A stretch of DNA of 64,000 bases from Novipirellula galeiformis (GTDB lineage: Bacteria; Planctomycetota; Planctomycetia; Pirellulales; Pirellulaceae). The notes beneath the pieces are model-generated. The model did not search any database, had not been told where the DNA came from, and worked only from the letters and a program-made list of their open reading frames with translations. The DNA lies in assembly GCF_007860095.1 (NCBI RefSeq), contig NZ_SJPT01000009.1, forward strand, positions 151,693 to 215,692, in the 5' to 3' direction. Numbering within the stretch: position 1 is the stretch's first letter; each line of letters opens with the position of its first letter. The translations under genes and the position numbers were made by a program. This document shows positions 38,193-47,257 of the stretch, one piece after another.

Positions 38193-39815
38193 GTGAACGA
38201 CTACGCCCGCGGAGAAAACCATTCGAAGTCAATTCCGTCCCGAGGCGCCGAAGAATCCGATGAACTCGATTTGTCAAAGTTTGAATGGAATCTGGCCGTT
38301 CGCCCGACCACGATCGCGGACCTGGATGCGTTGCTCGCCATCCAAGCGAAGTGCTTTCCCGGCATGCCGATGTGGACGCTCGAGCAGATTGAAAGCCAAT
38401 TAGAACGGTTCCCCGAAGGCCAATTTGTTGTGGAGTGCGACGGCAAAGTCATCGCCTCGTGCAGCAGTCTGCTGGTCCACTACGACGACAATCTCGAGTG
38501 GCACAATTGGCAAAAGGTGGCCGATGGCGGCTTCATTCGCAACCACGTTCCCGGCGGGGATACGATGTACGGAATCGAGATCATGGTCGATCCCGATTTT
38601 CGAGGCATGCGTTTGTCACGTCGCTTGTACCAAGCTCGCAAAGATGTTTGCCGCCGTATGAACGTGGCTCGCATGATTATCGCGGGCCGCATCCCCGGTT
38701 ACCACAAGCACGCCGACGAGCTGAGCGCCCGGGAATACATCGAGCGAGTGGTGGAAAAGGCGATCTTTGACCCTGTCTTGACCGCCCAGCTCGCCAACGG
38801 TTTTGCGCTGCAAGGCTTGATCCCCAACTACTTGCCGTCCGACGTCGAAAGTGCAGGGTACGCGACGTTCTTGGAGTGGAAAAATCTCGATCACAACCGC
38901 ACGCCGACGCGGCGTTATCGCCACAGCGTGGAACCGGTTCGCATTGGTGCGGTTCAATATCAAATGCGTGCGGTGAAGGATTTTGAAGAATTTGCTCACC
39001 AAGCACGCTACTTCGTCGACGTCGCAGGCGATTACAAATGTGACTTCCTGTTGTTCCCCGAACTGTTCACGCTGCAACTGTTGTCCTGTTTGCCACCCCA
39101 ACGTCCGGGCAGCGCCGCGCGAGCGCTTTCGGAGTTCACGCCCCAGTACCTTGAACTGTTCACCGAAATGGCGATTTCGTTTAACACGAACATCATTGGG
39201 GGTTCGCATTTCGTTGTCGAAGACGACACGCTCTACAACATCTCTTACTTGTTCCGCCGCGATGGCAGTATCGAGAAGCAATACAAATTGCATATCACCC
39301 CTAGCGAACGTCGTTGGTGGGGCGTCACGGGGGGCGACAAGGTCGAGGTCTTTGATACCGATTGCGGCCCCATCTCGATCCAAATCTGCTACGACTGTGA
39401 ATTCCCCGAAGTCTCACGGATCGCCGCCGAGCGGGGTGCGAACATGATGTTTGTGCCGTTCAACACCGACACGCGACTGGGCTACCTACGCGTTCGGCTT
39501 TGCGCTCAAGCCCGCTGCATCGAGAACCATTTCTACGTCGCGATCGCAGGCTGTACCGGCAATTTGCCGTTCGTTGAAAACGCGGATATCCATTACGCTC
39601 AATCGGCAATTTTCACTCCCGCCGATGTCACCTTTGCGCGCGATGCGATCGGTGCCGAAGCGAACGCAAACGTCGAAATGGTGATCATCCACGATGTCGA
39701 CTTGGAACTGTTGCGTCGTCACCGAGAACAAGGCAACGTCACCAATTGGCGTGACCGACGCACCGACATGTACCAAGTCAACTACAAAGGCGGCAACGAG
39801 GTTCGCAACATTTGA
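38193..39815 (+). CDS. GNAT acetyltransferase - nitrilase (carbon-nitrogen hydrolase) fusion
   Basis: The frame is open from a TTG at 38067, but the first 42 residues are unlike the family; the GTG at 38193 after a purine-rich stretch is chosen (540 residues). Residues 35-210 form a GNAT domain ([27 protein letters not shown], with acetyl-CoA loop). Residues 250-530 form a nitrilase domain with the triad Glu290 (LFPELFTL), Lys365 (QYKLHITPS) and Cys399 ([11 protein letters not shown]). The domain order is the same as in Bacillus subtilis YhcX. Such fusions could acylate an amine and hydrolyse or transfer an amide. It is the first gene of a five-gene coupled operon and overlaps the next by four bases. 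Confidence 0.9.
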   Translation: MNDYARGENHSKSIPSRGAEESDELDLSKFEWNLAVRPTTIADLDALLAIQAKCFPGMPMWTLEQIESQLERFPEGQFVVECDGKVIASCSSLLVHYDDNLEWHNWQKVADGGFIRNHVPGGDTMYGIEIMVDPDFRGMRLSRRLYQARKDVCRRMNVARMIIAGRIPGYHKHADELSAREYIERVVEKAIFDPVLTAQLANGFALQGLIPNYLPSDVESAGYATFLEWKNLDHNRTPTRRYRHSVEPVRIGAVQYQMRAVKDFEEFAHQARYFVDVAGDYKCDFLLFPELFTLQLLSCLPPQRPGSAARALSEFTPQYLELFTEMAISFNTNIIGGSHFVVEDDTLYNISYLFRRDGSIEKQYKLHITPSERRWWGVTGGDKVEVFDTDCGPISIQICYDCEFPEVSRIAAERGANMMFVPFNTDTRLGYLRVRLCAQARCIENHFYVAIAGCTGNLPFVENADIHYAQSAIFTPADVTFARDAIGAEANANVEMVIIHDVDLELLRRHREQGNVTNWRDRRTDMYQVNYKGGNEVRNI

Positions 39816-40588
39816 TCACTCCACCATTTCATCACTTACCGCTGAGCATCCTTGCTCAACCGAGTGATTCCGATTGTGGTCCGACGTGCCTGCATGCGGT
39901 CTACAATTACTGGAAAGACGACATTTCGTTGGACCAAGTGATCCGTGAAATCGGCCAATTCACCCGCGGCGGAACGTTGGCGGTTCAGTTGGCGTGTCAT
40001 GCGCTCACTCGCGGTTATGACGCCACGATCGTGACGTACAACCTTCAATTTTTTGACCCCACTTGGTTTCCCCCAGGCCGAGTCAACTTGCCTGAGAAGT
40101 TGATCGCGCAATGCGAGGCCAAGATGAGTAACGACGAACGATTTGAAATCGCGACGGAATCATATTTGCGTTTCTTGGAACTCGGTGGCCAAGTCCAAAT
40201 GGAACCGCTCGAAGAAAATCTAATCGTCCGCACGCTGGTCGCCGGCGTGCCACTGTTGAGCGGGCTGAGCGCGACGTTCCTGTACCAAGAGGCGCGAGAA
40301 CGTTATCAAATTCGCGACGAATCCGGGCGTACCGGCGTTTCCGACGACGTAGGGGGCGAGCCGGTCGGACACTTTGTGGTGATGTACGGCTACGACGGTC
40401 AAACCGGGCAAGTCATGTTAGCCGACCCGCTGCAAAATAATCCCATCGCGTCGACTCACCTCTACACCGCTCCTTTGTCCCAAGTCGCGGCGGCCATTTT
40501 GCTTGGCATCGCCACGTACGATGCAAACCTATTGATGATCCGACCACGGAATCATCGCTCCCCAGGAAAGGCTTTCGCAAATGTCTGA
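39812..40588 (+). CDS. C39-like papain-fold protein
   Basis: 258 residues starting at TTG 39812, which shares TTGA with the stop of the preceding gene; no other start precedes the catalytic motif. The predicted catalytic residues of a C39-type peptidase are present: Gln16 and Cys22 in [13 protein letters not shown], His187 in [10 protein letters not shown] and Asp205 in MLADPLQ. There is no signal peptide and no ABC transporter domain, so it is a stand-alone cytoplasmic protein, not a bacteriocin exporter. It may cleave, or transfer onto, the amide or peptide made by the adjacent ligases. It overlaps the ATP-grasp gene by eight bases. Confidence 0.88.
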   Translation: MITPPFHHLPLSILAQPSDSDCGPTCLHAVYNYWKDDISLDQVIREIGQFTRGGTLAVQLACHALTRGYDATIVTYNLQFFDPTWFPPGRVNLPEKLIAQCEAKMSNDERFEIATESYLRFLELGGQVQMEPLEENLIVRTLVAGVPLLSGLSATFLYQEARERYQIRDESGRTGVSDDVGGEPVGHFVVMYGYDGQTGQVMLADPLQNNPIASTHLYTAPLSQVAAAILLGIATYDANLLMIRPRNHRSPGKAFANV

Positions 40589-42056
40589 CGTGATCGTGAC
40601 GGAATCGCAAGCAGGCTGGATTGAAGCGATCGAGGGGGTCGAGGTCGTGGACCCTCGTGAATACTTGACCGACCCGCGTTGGAACCGTCGCCGTGGGATC
40701 AAGGTTTACAACCTCGCTCGCTCCTACCGTTACCAAAGCTTCGGTTACTACGTTTCGCTATTAGCAGAAGCTCGAGGGCATCGCCCGATGCCCAACGTCA
40801 CCGCGATCCAAGACCTAGCGGGCAAAGCCAACGTGCGCTTGCTGTCGCCCGAGTTGGATGAGTTGATTCAACATGCGTTTGCCCCGCTGACAAAAGACGA
40901 ATTTGAGCTGAGCGTCTACTTTGGGCGTAACTTGGCCAAACGCTACGACCGCTTAGCACGAGAGCTGTTCAATACGTTCCCGTGTCCCTTATTGCGATTC
41001 CAATTTTCACGTCGCAAAGAAAAATGGCGACTTCGCCGAGCCGAAGTGATCGGCATCAAGTCGGTCCCGCCAGCCCATTGGCCGTTTGTCGCCCGGCAAG
41101 CCGAATTGCACTTCGCCGGTCGCGGCGCGGCGCGAAGCAAGAAAAGCTCGCTTCGTTACGATTTAGCAATCCTGCACAATCCCGACGAAAAGGAGCTCGC
41201 CCCGTCGGACTCTAAATCGCTTCAAAAAATGATCAAAGCGGCGGCCTCGGTCGGCATTCGCGCCGAGCTGCTGACCCGCGAAGACGCCGGACGGCTGCTG
41301 GAATTCGACGCGTTGTTCATTCGCGAAACCACGGCGGTCAATCACCACACCTATCGTCTAGCACGCTGGGCCGAGCGTGAAGGGCTCGTGGTGATGGATG
41401 ATCCACAGTCGATTATCCGCTGCACCAACAAGGTGTATCTCGCGGAAATCCTCGATAAAGCAAAAATCGATGTCCCCAAGACCATCGTGATCCATCGCGG
41501 CAACGCCGATCAAATCATCTCGGCGATCGGATTGCCTTGTGTACTAAAACGTCCCGACAGCGCTTTTTCGAAAGGGGTGACCAAGGCAGAAACGGAAGCC
41601 GAATTGGCAGAAAAACTAGAGGAAATGTTTTCCCATTCCGAATTAGTGATCGCTCAACAATTCATGCAAACCGATTTCGATTGGCGAATCGGCGTCCTCG
41701 ACGGACGCGCTTTTTTTGCCAGCAAGTACCACATGGCTCGCGGGCATTGGCAAATTGCCAAGTATGAAGACGAAGGAAAACAAACCTTCGGAAAAGCGGA
41801 AACGTTGCCGATCGAATTGGCGCCACGGCGTGCGGTTAGCACTGCGGTCAAGGCCGCCAACCTGATCGGCGATGGATTGTACGGCGTCGATGTCAAAGAA
41901 AGCGACGGTAAATTCTATGTCATCGAAGTCAACGACAATCCCAATCTCGACTCTGGGGTGGAAGATGCCATCCTACGCGAAGAGTTGTATCGCAGAATCA
42001 TGGAATCATTCCTGAGACGCATTGAACGTCGCAAAGCGGGAGAACATGCTCAATGA
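40581..42056 (+). CDS. RimK-like ATP-grasp ligase with RLAN-type N-terminal domain
   Basis: 491 residues. The first 165 residues (NLARSYRYQSFGYYVSLLAEARGHRPMP...FSRRKEKWRL) match what is known as the RimK-like ATP-grasp N-terminal (RLAN) domain. The ATP-grasp fold follows: a preATP segment (LRYDLAILHNPDEKE), the nucleotide-binding lysines in LPCVLKRPDSAFSKGV, and the metal-binding end GVDVKESDGKFYVIEVNDNPNLDSG. Such enzymes join a carboxylate to an amine through an acyl phosphate. Many relatives add glutamate or similar residues; the substrate here is unknown. It overlaps both neighbours (8 and 4 bases), so balanced synthesis with the GCS2 enzyme is likely. Confidence 0.92.
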   Translation: MSDVIVTESQAGWIEAIEGVEVVDPREYLTDPRWNRRRGIKVYNLARSYRYQSFGYYVSLLAEARGHRPMPNVTAIQDLAGKANVRLLSPELDELIQHAFAPLTKDEFELSVYFGRNLAKRYDRLARELFNTFPCPLLRFQFSRRKEKWRLRRAEVIGIKSVPPAHWPFVARQAELHFAGRGAARSKKSSLRYDLAILHNPDEKELAPSDSKSLQKMIKAAASVGIRAELLTREDAGRLLEFDALFIRETTAVNHHTYRLARWAEREGLVVMDDPQSIIRCTNKVYLAEILDKAKIDVPKTIVIHRGNADQIISAIGLPCVLKRPDSAFSKGVTKAETEAELAEKLEEMFSHSELVIAQQFMQTDFDWRIGVLDGRAFFASKYHMARGHWQIAKYEDEGKQTFGKAETLPIELAPRRAVSTAVKAANLIGDGLYGVDVKESDGKFYVIEVNDNPNLDSGVEDAILREELYRRIMESFLRRIERRKAGEHAQ

Positions 42057-43306
42057 GTGCAGCAAGCAAACGGCAACTTTTTGAGGCCTTTGGCGTCGAA
42101 CTGGAATACGTCATTGTCGATCGCGAAACATTGTCGGTGCGAAGCAGTGCGGACCGCGTGTTACAATCGCTCAGCCACGCGATGCCCGGTCACTTTCCCT
42201 CAGACTTTAGCGAGAGACTTTGCACATGGTCCAACGAGTTGGCGCTGCACGTCATTGAACTAAAGAACACCGATCCGATCGCCAATCTGGTTCGACTGCC
42301 GGCTCAATTCGAGCACGCACTAAGGGCGATTGAGCCCAGCTTGGAAAAGCTTGGTTTGCGTTTATTGCCGACGTCCATGCACCCTTGGATGAACCCTACC
42401 AAGGAAACCCAACTGTGGCCGCACGAGTATGGCGAGATCTACAAACAGTACCACCACATCTTCAATTGCAATTCGCATGGCTGGGCCAACGTGCAAAGCG
42501 TGCACCTCAATGTGCCGTTTGACGGTGACGAGCAATTCGCAAAACTGCACGCTGCGGTGCGATTGGTCCTGCCGCTGCTGCCCGCGTTGGCCGCGAGCTC
42601 CCCGATCGTGGATGCTCAGATCAGCGGATGGCATTCGACGCGAATGAAGATGTACATGGCCCATTGCGACCGTGTCCCCGTGATGACGGGGCCGATCATT
42701 CCGGAACCAATCTTTGACGAAGCCACTTATCGACGCGAAATTTTTGCACCGATTGCCGCCGCGATTAAACCGTTGGCCACGGGGGACTCCCTGCAGTGCG
42801 AGTTCCTGAATGCGCGTGGTGCGATCGCACGATTTGATCGCGGTTCGGTGGAACTCCGCGTCATGGACGTGCAAGAGTATCCGGCCGCGGACGTTTCGAT
42901 CTGCGCCGCCGTAGTCGCGGTGCTACGCGCACTCACACAACAAAAATGGACATCGACCGAAGCGCAAAAGCAGATGCCCACCGATCGGCTCCGAGCCCTA
43001 CTCACCGAGTGCTCCATCCGTGCCGAAAACACGATCATCGAAGACCAGGAATTCTTGCGACAGTTCGGAATCTCCGATCACTCGATACGTAGCGGCGATC
43101 TTTGGCAACACTTGGTCCAAACGCTGCGAGCGGAGGACCCGACGCTCGACAGTTTAATGGCTCCGTTGACGATCATCCTGGAACACGGCACGTTGTCGAC
43201 TCGCATGCTCAATTTGATCGGAGACTCCTTGTCTCCCGAAGGGTTGCTGGATGCGTATGACCAAGTCGCCGATTGCTTGCAACAATGGCAACCGCTTTTG
43301 CCATGA
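42053..43306 (+). CDS. GCS2-family carboxylate-amine ligase (glutamate-cysteine ligase-like)
   Basis: 417 residues. The glutamine-synthetase-like ligase fold is marked by FEAFGVELEYVIVD at the start, STRMKMYMAHCDRVPVMTGPIIPEP, and a final SVELRVMDVQEYPAADVSICAAVV. GCS2 (YbdK-like) proteins activate glutamate or related acids for amide formation with an amine such as cysteine, but many members act in other pathways. No glutathione synthetase partner is present, so ordinary glutathione synthesis is unlikely. It overlaps the ATP-grasp gene (ATGA, 42053-42056) and the next gene (43303-43306), so it is translationally coupled to both. Confidence 0.9.
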   Translation: MSAASKRQLFEAFGVELEYVIVDRETLSVRSSADRVLQSLSHAMPGHFPSDFSERLCTWSNELALHVIELKNTDPIANLVRLPAQFEHALRAIEPSLEKLGLRLLPTSMHPWMNPTKETQLWPHEYGEIYKQYHHIFNCNSHGWANVQSVHLNVPFDGDEQFAKLHAAVRLVLPLLPALAASSPIVDAQISGWHSTRMKMYMAHCDRVPVMTGPIIPEPIFDEATYRREIFAPIAAAIKPLATGDSLQCEFLNARGAIARFDRGSVELRVMDVQEYPAADVSICAAVVAVLRALTQQKWTSTEAQKQMPTDRLRALLTECSIRAENTIIEDQEFLRQFGISDHSIRSGDLWQHLVQTLRAEDPTLDSLMAPLTIILEHGTLSTRMLNLIGDSLSPEGLLDAYDQVADCLQQWQPLLP

Positions 43307-44046
43307 GTGAGAATTGCTTCCTGATTACCTGCGAGCATGGCGGAAACGATATCCCGCGAGCTTATGCGGGCCTCTTTTCGTCGCCCGGCGCGAAACGCGA
43401 TCTGATCAGCCATCGTGGATACGACCCCGGATCGTTGCAGATTGGCAGAGAGTTGTCCGCCGCACTTGATGCGGAAATCATCGCCTCGCAAACGACTCGA
43501 TTGCTGGTGGATCTGAATCGCTCACTCCACCATCCCCAGCTATTTTCCAAATACTCGTCGCGGTTATCCGCTGAGGAACGAGCGTCGTTACTGAGCGAGC
43601 ACTACCATCCCTACCGCACGCAAGTGGAGGGCAAGATCCGATCGCTGCTGGAATCATCCAACCGAGTCGTTCATCTTTCGGTCCATACATTTACGCCTCG
43701 ATTTCGCGGCACGCATCGTCCGCTGGATCTCGGCATTTTGTACGATCCGAACCGCCGCGAAGAGAGCCGGTTTAGCGAACAGGTTGTCACCCGCCTTGCG
43801 TTTCGCAGCTCTGAATTAAGCGGTCCTGAATTTGAAAGACTGCGTCTGCGGGTGCGCCATAACGAACCGTACCTTGGTATTGACGACGGACTCACCACGC
43901 ACTTGAGAACACAGTACCCTTCGCCAAGGTACCTGGGACTCGAGATCGAGATTAACAATCGCTATACGCGCTGGCAAGAAAAACGAAAGCAAACGCTGAC
44001 CGCGGCGCTTGCTAACGCAATCCAACGCGTCCCCATCGAACTTTAA
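43303..44046 (+). CDS. N-formylglutamate amidohydrolase-like protein
   Basis: 247 residues from the ATG at 43303, whose ATGA overlaps the GCS2 stop; an in-frame ATG at 43273 would lie inside GCS2. The family signature LITCEHGGNDIP opens the protein, followed by DLNRSLHHPQLFS and LSVHTFTPRFRG...DLGILYD. Members are metal-dependent hydrolases of N-acylated glutamate or related amides. As the last gene of the amidoligase operon it could remove a formyl or acyl group from an intermediate, or recycle the product. No histidine-degradation genes are near, so a role in the Hut pathway is unlikely. Confidence 0.9.
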   Translation: MSENCFLITCEHGGNDIPRAYAGLFSSPGAKRDLISHRGYDPGSLQIGRELSAALDAEIIASQTTRLLVDLNRSLHHPQLFSKYSSRLSAEERASLLSEHYHPYRTQVEGKIRSLLESSNRVVHLSVHTFTPRFRGTHRPLDLGILYDPNRREESRFSEQVVTRLAFRSSELSGPEFERLRLRVRHNEPYLGIDDGLTTHLRTQYPSPRYLGLEIEINNRYTRWQEKRKQTLTAALANAIQRVPIEL

Positions 44047-44076
44047 AAAGCTTGCCGTTCTCTTAGCGAATCACAC

Positions 44077-44227
44077 CCCGACGCGTCCGTTTTGAAATCG
44101 CGTGTTTTTCACACCGCGACGCGGATGCGAGGGAATTACGAGATTGACTCGGTCCCTCGCTAACGCGTCGGGTTAAAACTCCTCAGGCAAAACTGCAATC
44201 GCGCAACTTCAAAACGGACACGTCGGG
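44077..44227. repeat. 150-bp nested palindrome between convergent genes
   Basis: Outer arms at 44077-44102 and 44200-44227 (CCCGACGCGTCCGTTTTGAA against TTCAAAACGGACACGTCGGG) match with few exceptions. Inner arms at 44117-44134 and 44153-44170 (CGACGCG-gat-GCGAGGGA against TCCCTCGC-taa-CGCGTCG) are perfectly complementary. It lies between the ends of the amidoligase operon and the Mur-ligase-like gene. It may serve as a bidirectional terminator, or be a dispersed non-autonomous repeat; I recall CCCTCGCTAACGCGTCGGG-like sequences in Rhodopirellula genomes. Confidence 0.85.
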
Positions 44228-44311
44228 TTAGGAAAAACGTGCAGGCTGAAAAAGTGACGTTCGCAATGCCGTCTTCGACGTTCGTCGCGGTGCACTCAAG
44301 GGCACACCGAG

Positions 44312-45937
44312 TTAACTTTTGAACATTGGCAAGATCATCGGGTGGCCATTCATGAATGGAATGCCGGTCGTGCGCTCCGTACGGGCTGGTTGCGTCTGCG
44401 TTTGCGTTTTTTCTTGGCGGGTGTCTTGGGCCGCAGAAACCCAGTCGCAGATTTCTTGAATCCGCTCGCGTTCCTGTTTCGCCCCGCTTCGCTGGATACC
44501 ACCGACCCACAAAATCGTATCGCGTGGTGAGGCTGCAGAGATCGCCCATTGGATCGCACGGCGATCATTGGCAACCAAACGCACCAGGGCACAATCCTCG
44601 ACGCCATCGAGCACGGCATGCGAAGCACGCAGAAAATGCTCTTTCGAATCGGCGTTACAAGTTACGATCGACTGGTCACAAAATCGCTCGAGATGGTTGC
44701 CCGAGAGTGCAAGTTGCAAAGGATCTTCGTTGGGATCCACGGACATCACGCACCACAGCCGTCCACCAGGCTGTTTCATCGAACGCGCCGCACGCAGGGA
44801 TGATCCAATTCGCTCGGGCGAATCAGCTGCATCGATAATCACATCGGCCGCGGCAAACGAGCTTAAACATTGCATCCGCCCCGGAATCTCGCGTAGCTTG
44901 CCGAGATGCTCAACCACTTCTTGAAGGGGTTGATTCAATAAAATCCCAATCGCTGCGGCGGCCACATGGTTCGCTGCCATCGCGGCACCACACAACGGGG
45001 TTTCCATTGCCGCGGTGACGGATTCATTGGTCACCAGCAACGTGGACATGCCGCATTCTTGTTCGATCAATTTTGCCGTCACGTCTGCGGCTTTACGTAC
45101 CCCGTAGGTGAAGGTGTTTGCACCATGGTCCTGAACGATGCGAAGCACCGCTGGAGAATCGGCCGAGACAACCACGACTCCGCTTTGCGTCATCCGGTCG
45201 AGCACGCATTGCAATCCCGAAGGGCCAAAATCGTCGTCGTCCAGCGGAGATCCGGTGATGATCAGCAAATCAAATTCGATTGCATCGTAACGACCGTGCT
45301 TGGCATCGATTTCAGCCAATTCGATGACCGCGGTTTTTGCCCCCGCGTCACAGCAATCCGCAAGCCACTGGACCAACGGCGCCGCCGCGGGAACGCCCTC
45401 GGACGCTGTCGATTGCACGATCCCATCACATGACCCGAGGTCGGTTTGGTAGGAGGTGCGGAGCCCAATGTTGCGAAGCAACTGAGAAACCATCAACGAC
45501 GTGGCGGTCTTGCCCGCCGAACCGTAAACGCCGATCGTTAACAAGCGGCGGTCGGGACGATTGAGTCGATTGGCATTGAATCCTGCCAACGCCAAGTCGA
45601 CATCGCCGACCACACATTGCGGCAACGGGCAAGGCAAAATTTGTTCGGTCAAAATCCCCGCGACCCCACGTGCCAAGGCATCTGCGATAAATGCGGTTGG
45701 TTCCTCTTCACCAATGTGATAGACCACCAACTCGCCCGTCTGAGCTGCTTGCACGCTTTCGGCGATCTCCGAAAAAACGACGTCGCTGCCTGCGAAGAAT
45801 CTTGCATTGGGAATCAAGTGAGCCAGCGAATACGACTCGGCTTGAGCGGGGCTCGCATCCTTGGTGCTCTCAGAATCCTTGACGGTCTCAGAAGACTTCG
45901 CATTCAAAACGAACGAAGATTTGGCCGCATGACGCAT
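44312..45937 (-). CDS. Mur ligase family protein (MurE-like paralogue)
   Basis: 541 residues from the ATG at 45937 (45955 also possible). The N-terminal 30 residues are serine-rich and disordered. A MurE/F-type N-domain precedes the P-loop GVYGSAGKTATS (near residue 150), the ELAEIDAKHGRYDAIEFDLLIITG segment and the C-terminal ligase domain with IPGRMQCL and VIIDAADSPERI. True MurE enzymes read VDYAHTPD at the last position; the change to DAADSPE and the loss of the usual substrate-binding patch suggest a different amide-forming substrate. It is convergent with the amidoligase operon, so not co-transcribed. Its C-terminus is extended by a Thr/Gln-rich tail. Confidence 0.82.
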   Translation of the reverse strand: MRHAAKSSFVLNAKSSETVKDSESTKDASPAQAESYSLAHLIPNARFFAGSDVVFSEIAESVQAAQTGELVVYHIGEEEPTAFIADALARGVAGILTEQILPCPLPQCVVGDVDLALAGFNANRLNRPDRRLLTIGVYGSAGKTATSLMVSQLLRNIGLRTSYQTDLGSCDGIVQSTASEGVPAAAPLVQWLADCCDAGAKTAVIELAEIDAKHGRYDAIEFDLLIITGSPLDDDDFGPSGLQCVLDRMTQSGVVVVSADSPAVLRIVQDHGANTFTYGVRKAADVTAKLIEQECGMSTLLVTNESVTAAMETPLCGAAMAANHVAAAAIGILLNQPLQEVVEHLGKLREIPGRMQCLSSFAAADVIIDAADSPERIGSSLRAARSMKQPGGRLWCVMSVDPNEDPLQLALSGNHLERFCDQSIVTCNADSKEHFLRASHAVLDGVEDCALVRLVANDRRAIQWAISAASPRDTILWVGGIQRSGAKQERERIQEICDWVSAAQDTRQEKTQTQTQPARTERTTGIPFMNGHPMILPMFKS

Positions 45938-46160
45938 GATGGCCTCCCTGCACATGGCGATGATGAAGGTTTCAGGGCAAATCCTTTGCCACTCGGAAAA
46001 GCAGTCCTCCGCTTCACCGTTGAAGAAGAATTGTTCCCATCAAATCCAATCGGTCAAGAGGGAAAATCCTCACGCAAATGCTAGCAAACAGTGCAATTCA
46101 GGCCCTTTGCCGTCCTACAGATGATTCGGCATGCGAAAACAGGGGAAAGAAATTCGCCGA

Positions 46161-47132
46161 TTACAACAAGCCAGCATCGCGGAGCATCATTTGTAGATCA
46201 TCCCAGGCCGCTTTCTTCGCCGCAGGGTTTCGTAGCAAGTAGGCAGGGTGATAGGTCACCACAACTTTGCTATCAAAATACGGATGGAAACGGCCGCGAA
46301 GACGGCCCACCGAAAGCTTACTGTCCAACAGTGCTTGGCCGCTGACCGCACCGAGGCAGACGATGTACTCGGGCCGAATCAGTTCAATCTGTTTCTCAAA
46401 GTAGGGGCGGCAATTCGCAATTTCTTCGGGGTCGGGATTCCGATTACCGGGGGGGCGGCATTTCACGGTGTTAAGGATGTAGACATCGTCACGCGAGAAC
46501 TTACACGCTTGGATCATCTTGGTGAGCAACTCTCCGGCCTTGCCCACAAACGGGCGAGCTTCGCGATCTTCGTCCGCACCGGGAGCTTCGCCAAAGAACA
46601 CCACCCGTGCGTTCGCATTGCCTTCCCCAAAGACGGTGTGGGTTCGGCAGCGAGCGAGTTGTGAACATTTTTGGCAGGCTGCGACCTCGCTGGCCAATGC
46701 CACGAGCTCACTTTCACGCTGAGCCAGCGGTAAACTGGCCCCGGGATAAGGCTTCGCGACGGCGTTAAGCAAGGGGGACGCCCCTGCCGCGGTGGGGGCG
46801 GAAGTCGTTGCAGGGGCTGACTTTGTGGGGACCGTCTTTGCGGGGGTGGGTTTTGCCGCAGACGGGTTTGCCGCAGACAGTGATGCCGAATCAGGACGAC
46901 TCACAGGGGTTTGCGTGCCGGCCCCCGGTGCCTCCATCGTCGAGGCCGCTGCATTTCCGGCTCCCTCCGCTTCCGCATTTGGCGAAAACAGCCGCGTCTT
47001 CAGCTCTTGGACGGCTTGTTCATTCGGCCGCGGCATCCACTGAACGCCCGCACGGTGTAAATGATCGGCCAGCGCAGCGGCTTGCATGATCAATTGGTCA
47101 CGATCCAACGGGGGTGAAATGTTCTCGAGCAT
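46161..47132 (-). CDS. Family 4 uracil-DNA glycosylase
   Basis: 323 residues. The catalytic domain begins near residue 140; motif A is FFGEAPGADEDREARPFVGKAGELL and motif B is VVVTYHPAYLLRN. Four cysteines of the 4Fe-4S cluster are visible: CQKC, KCRP and NCRP. The enzyme removes uracil from DNA in base-excision repair. The N-terminal part contains a helix (to about 50) and a 70-residue Ala/Pro/Thr-rich linker (PAKTVPTKSAPATTSAPTAA) with near-identical 15-nt repeats, typical of planctomycete members. It is divergent from der, with 125 bases between the starts. Confidence 0.92.
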   Translation of the reverse strand: MLENISPPLDRDQLIMQAAALADHLHRAGVQWMPRPNEQAVQELKTRLFSPNAEAEGAGNAAASTMEAPGAGTQTPVSRPDSASLSAANPSAAKPTPAKTVPTKSAPATTSAPTAAGASPLLNAVAKPYPGASLPLAQRESELVALASEVAACQKCSQLARCRTHTVFGEGNANARVVFFGEAPGADEDREARPFVGKAGELLTKMIQACKFSRDDVYILNTVKCRPPGNRNPDPEEIANCRPYFEKQIELIRPEYIVCLGAVSGQALLDSKLSVGRLRGRFHPYFDSKVVVTYHPAYLLRNPAAKKAAWDDLQMMLRDAGLL

Positions 47133-47257
47133 AGCGGGGATTCTAACGAATCTGGGCGAGAACGTCTTCTAGGGCTTTGTGATTCGGGTCGACGAGAATA
47201 GGATTCAGTGCTTCTGACTGTTGTCACCCTGTTGTTCCCGTACCCCTGTTAACACGA

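Noticed and set aside
38616..39383. 255-residue minus-strand frame inside the GNAT-nitrilase gene
   Set aside because: Overlaps the nitrilase core, whose catalytic residues are intact.
42053..43306. Glutathione biosynthesis by the GCS2 protein
   Set aside because: No glutathione synthetase and the surrounding operon is of a different type; GCS2 members act in many pathways.
43273..44046. Earlier ATG start for the N-formylglutamate amidohydrolase-like gene
   Set aside because: It would lie 34 bases inside the GCS2 gene, whereas the ATGA overlap at 43303 matches the other junctions and gives the family-typical N-terminus.
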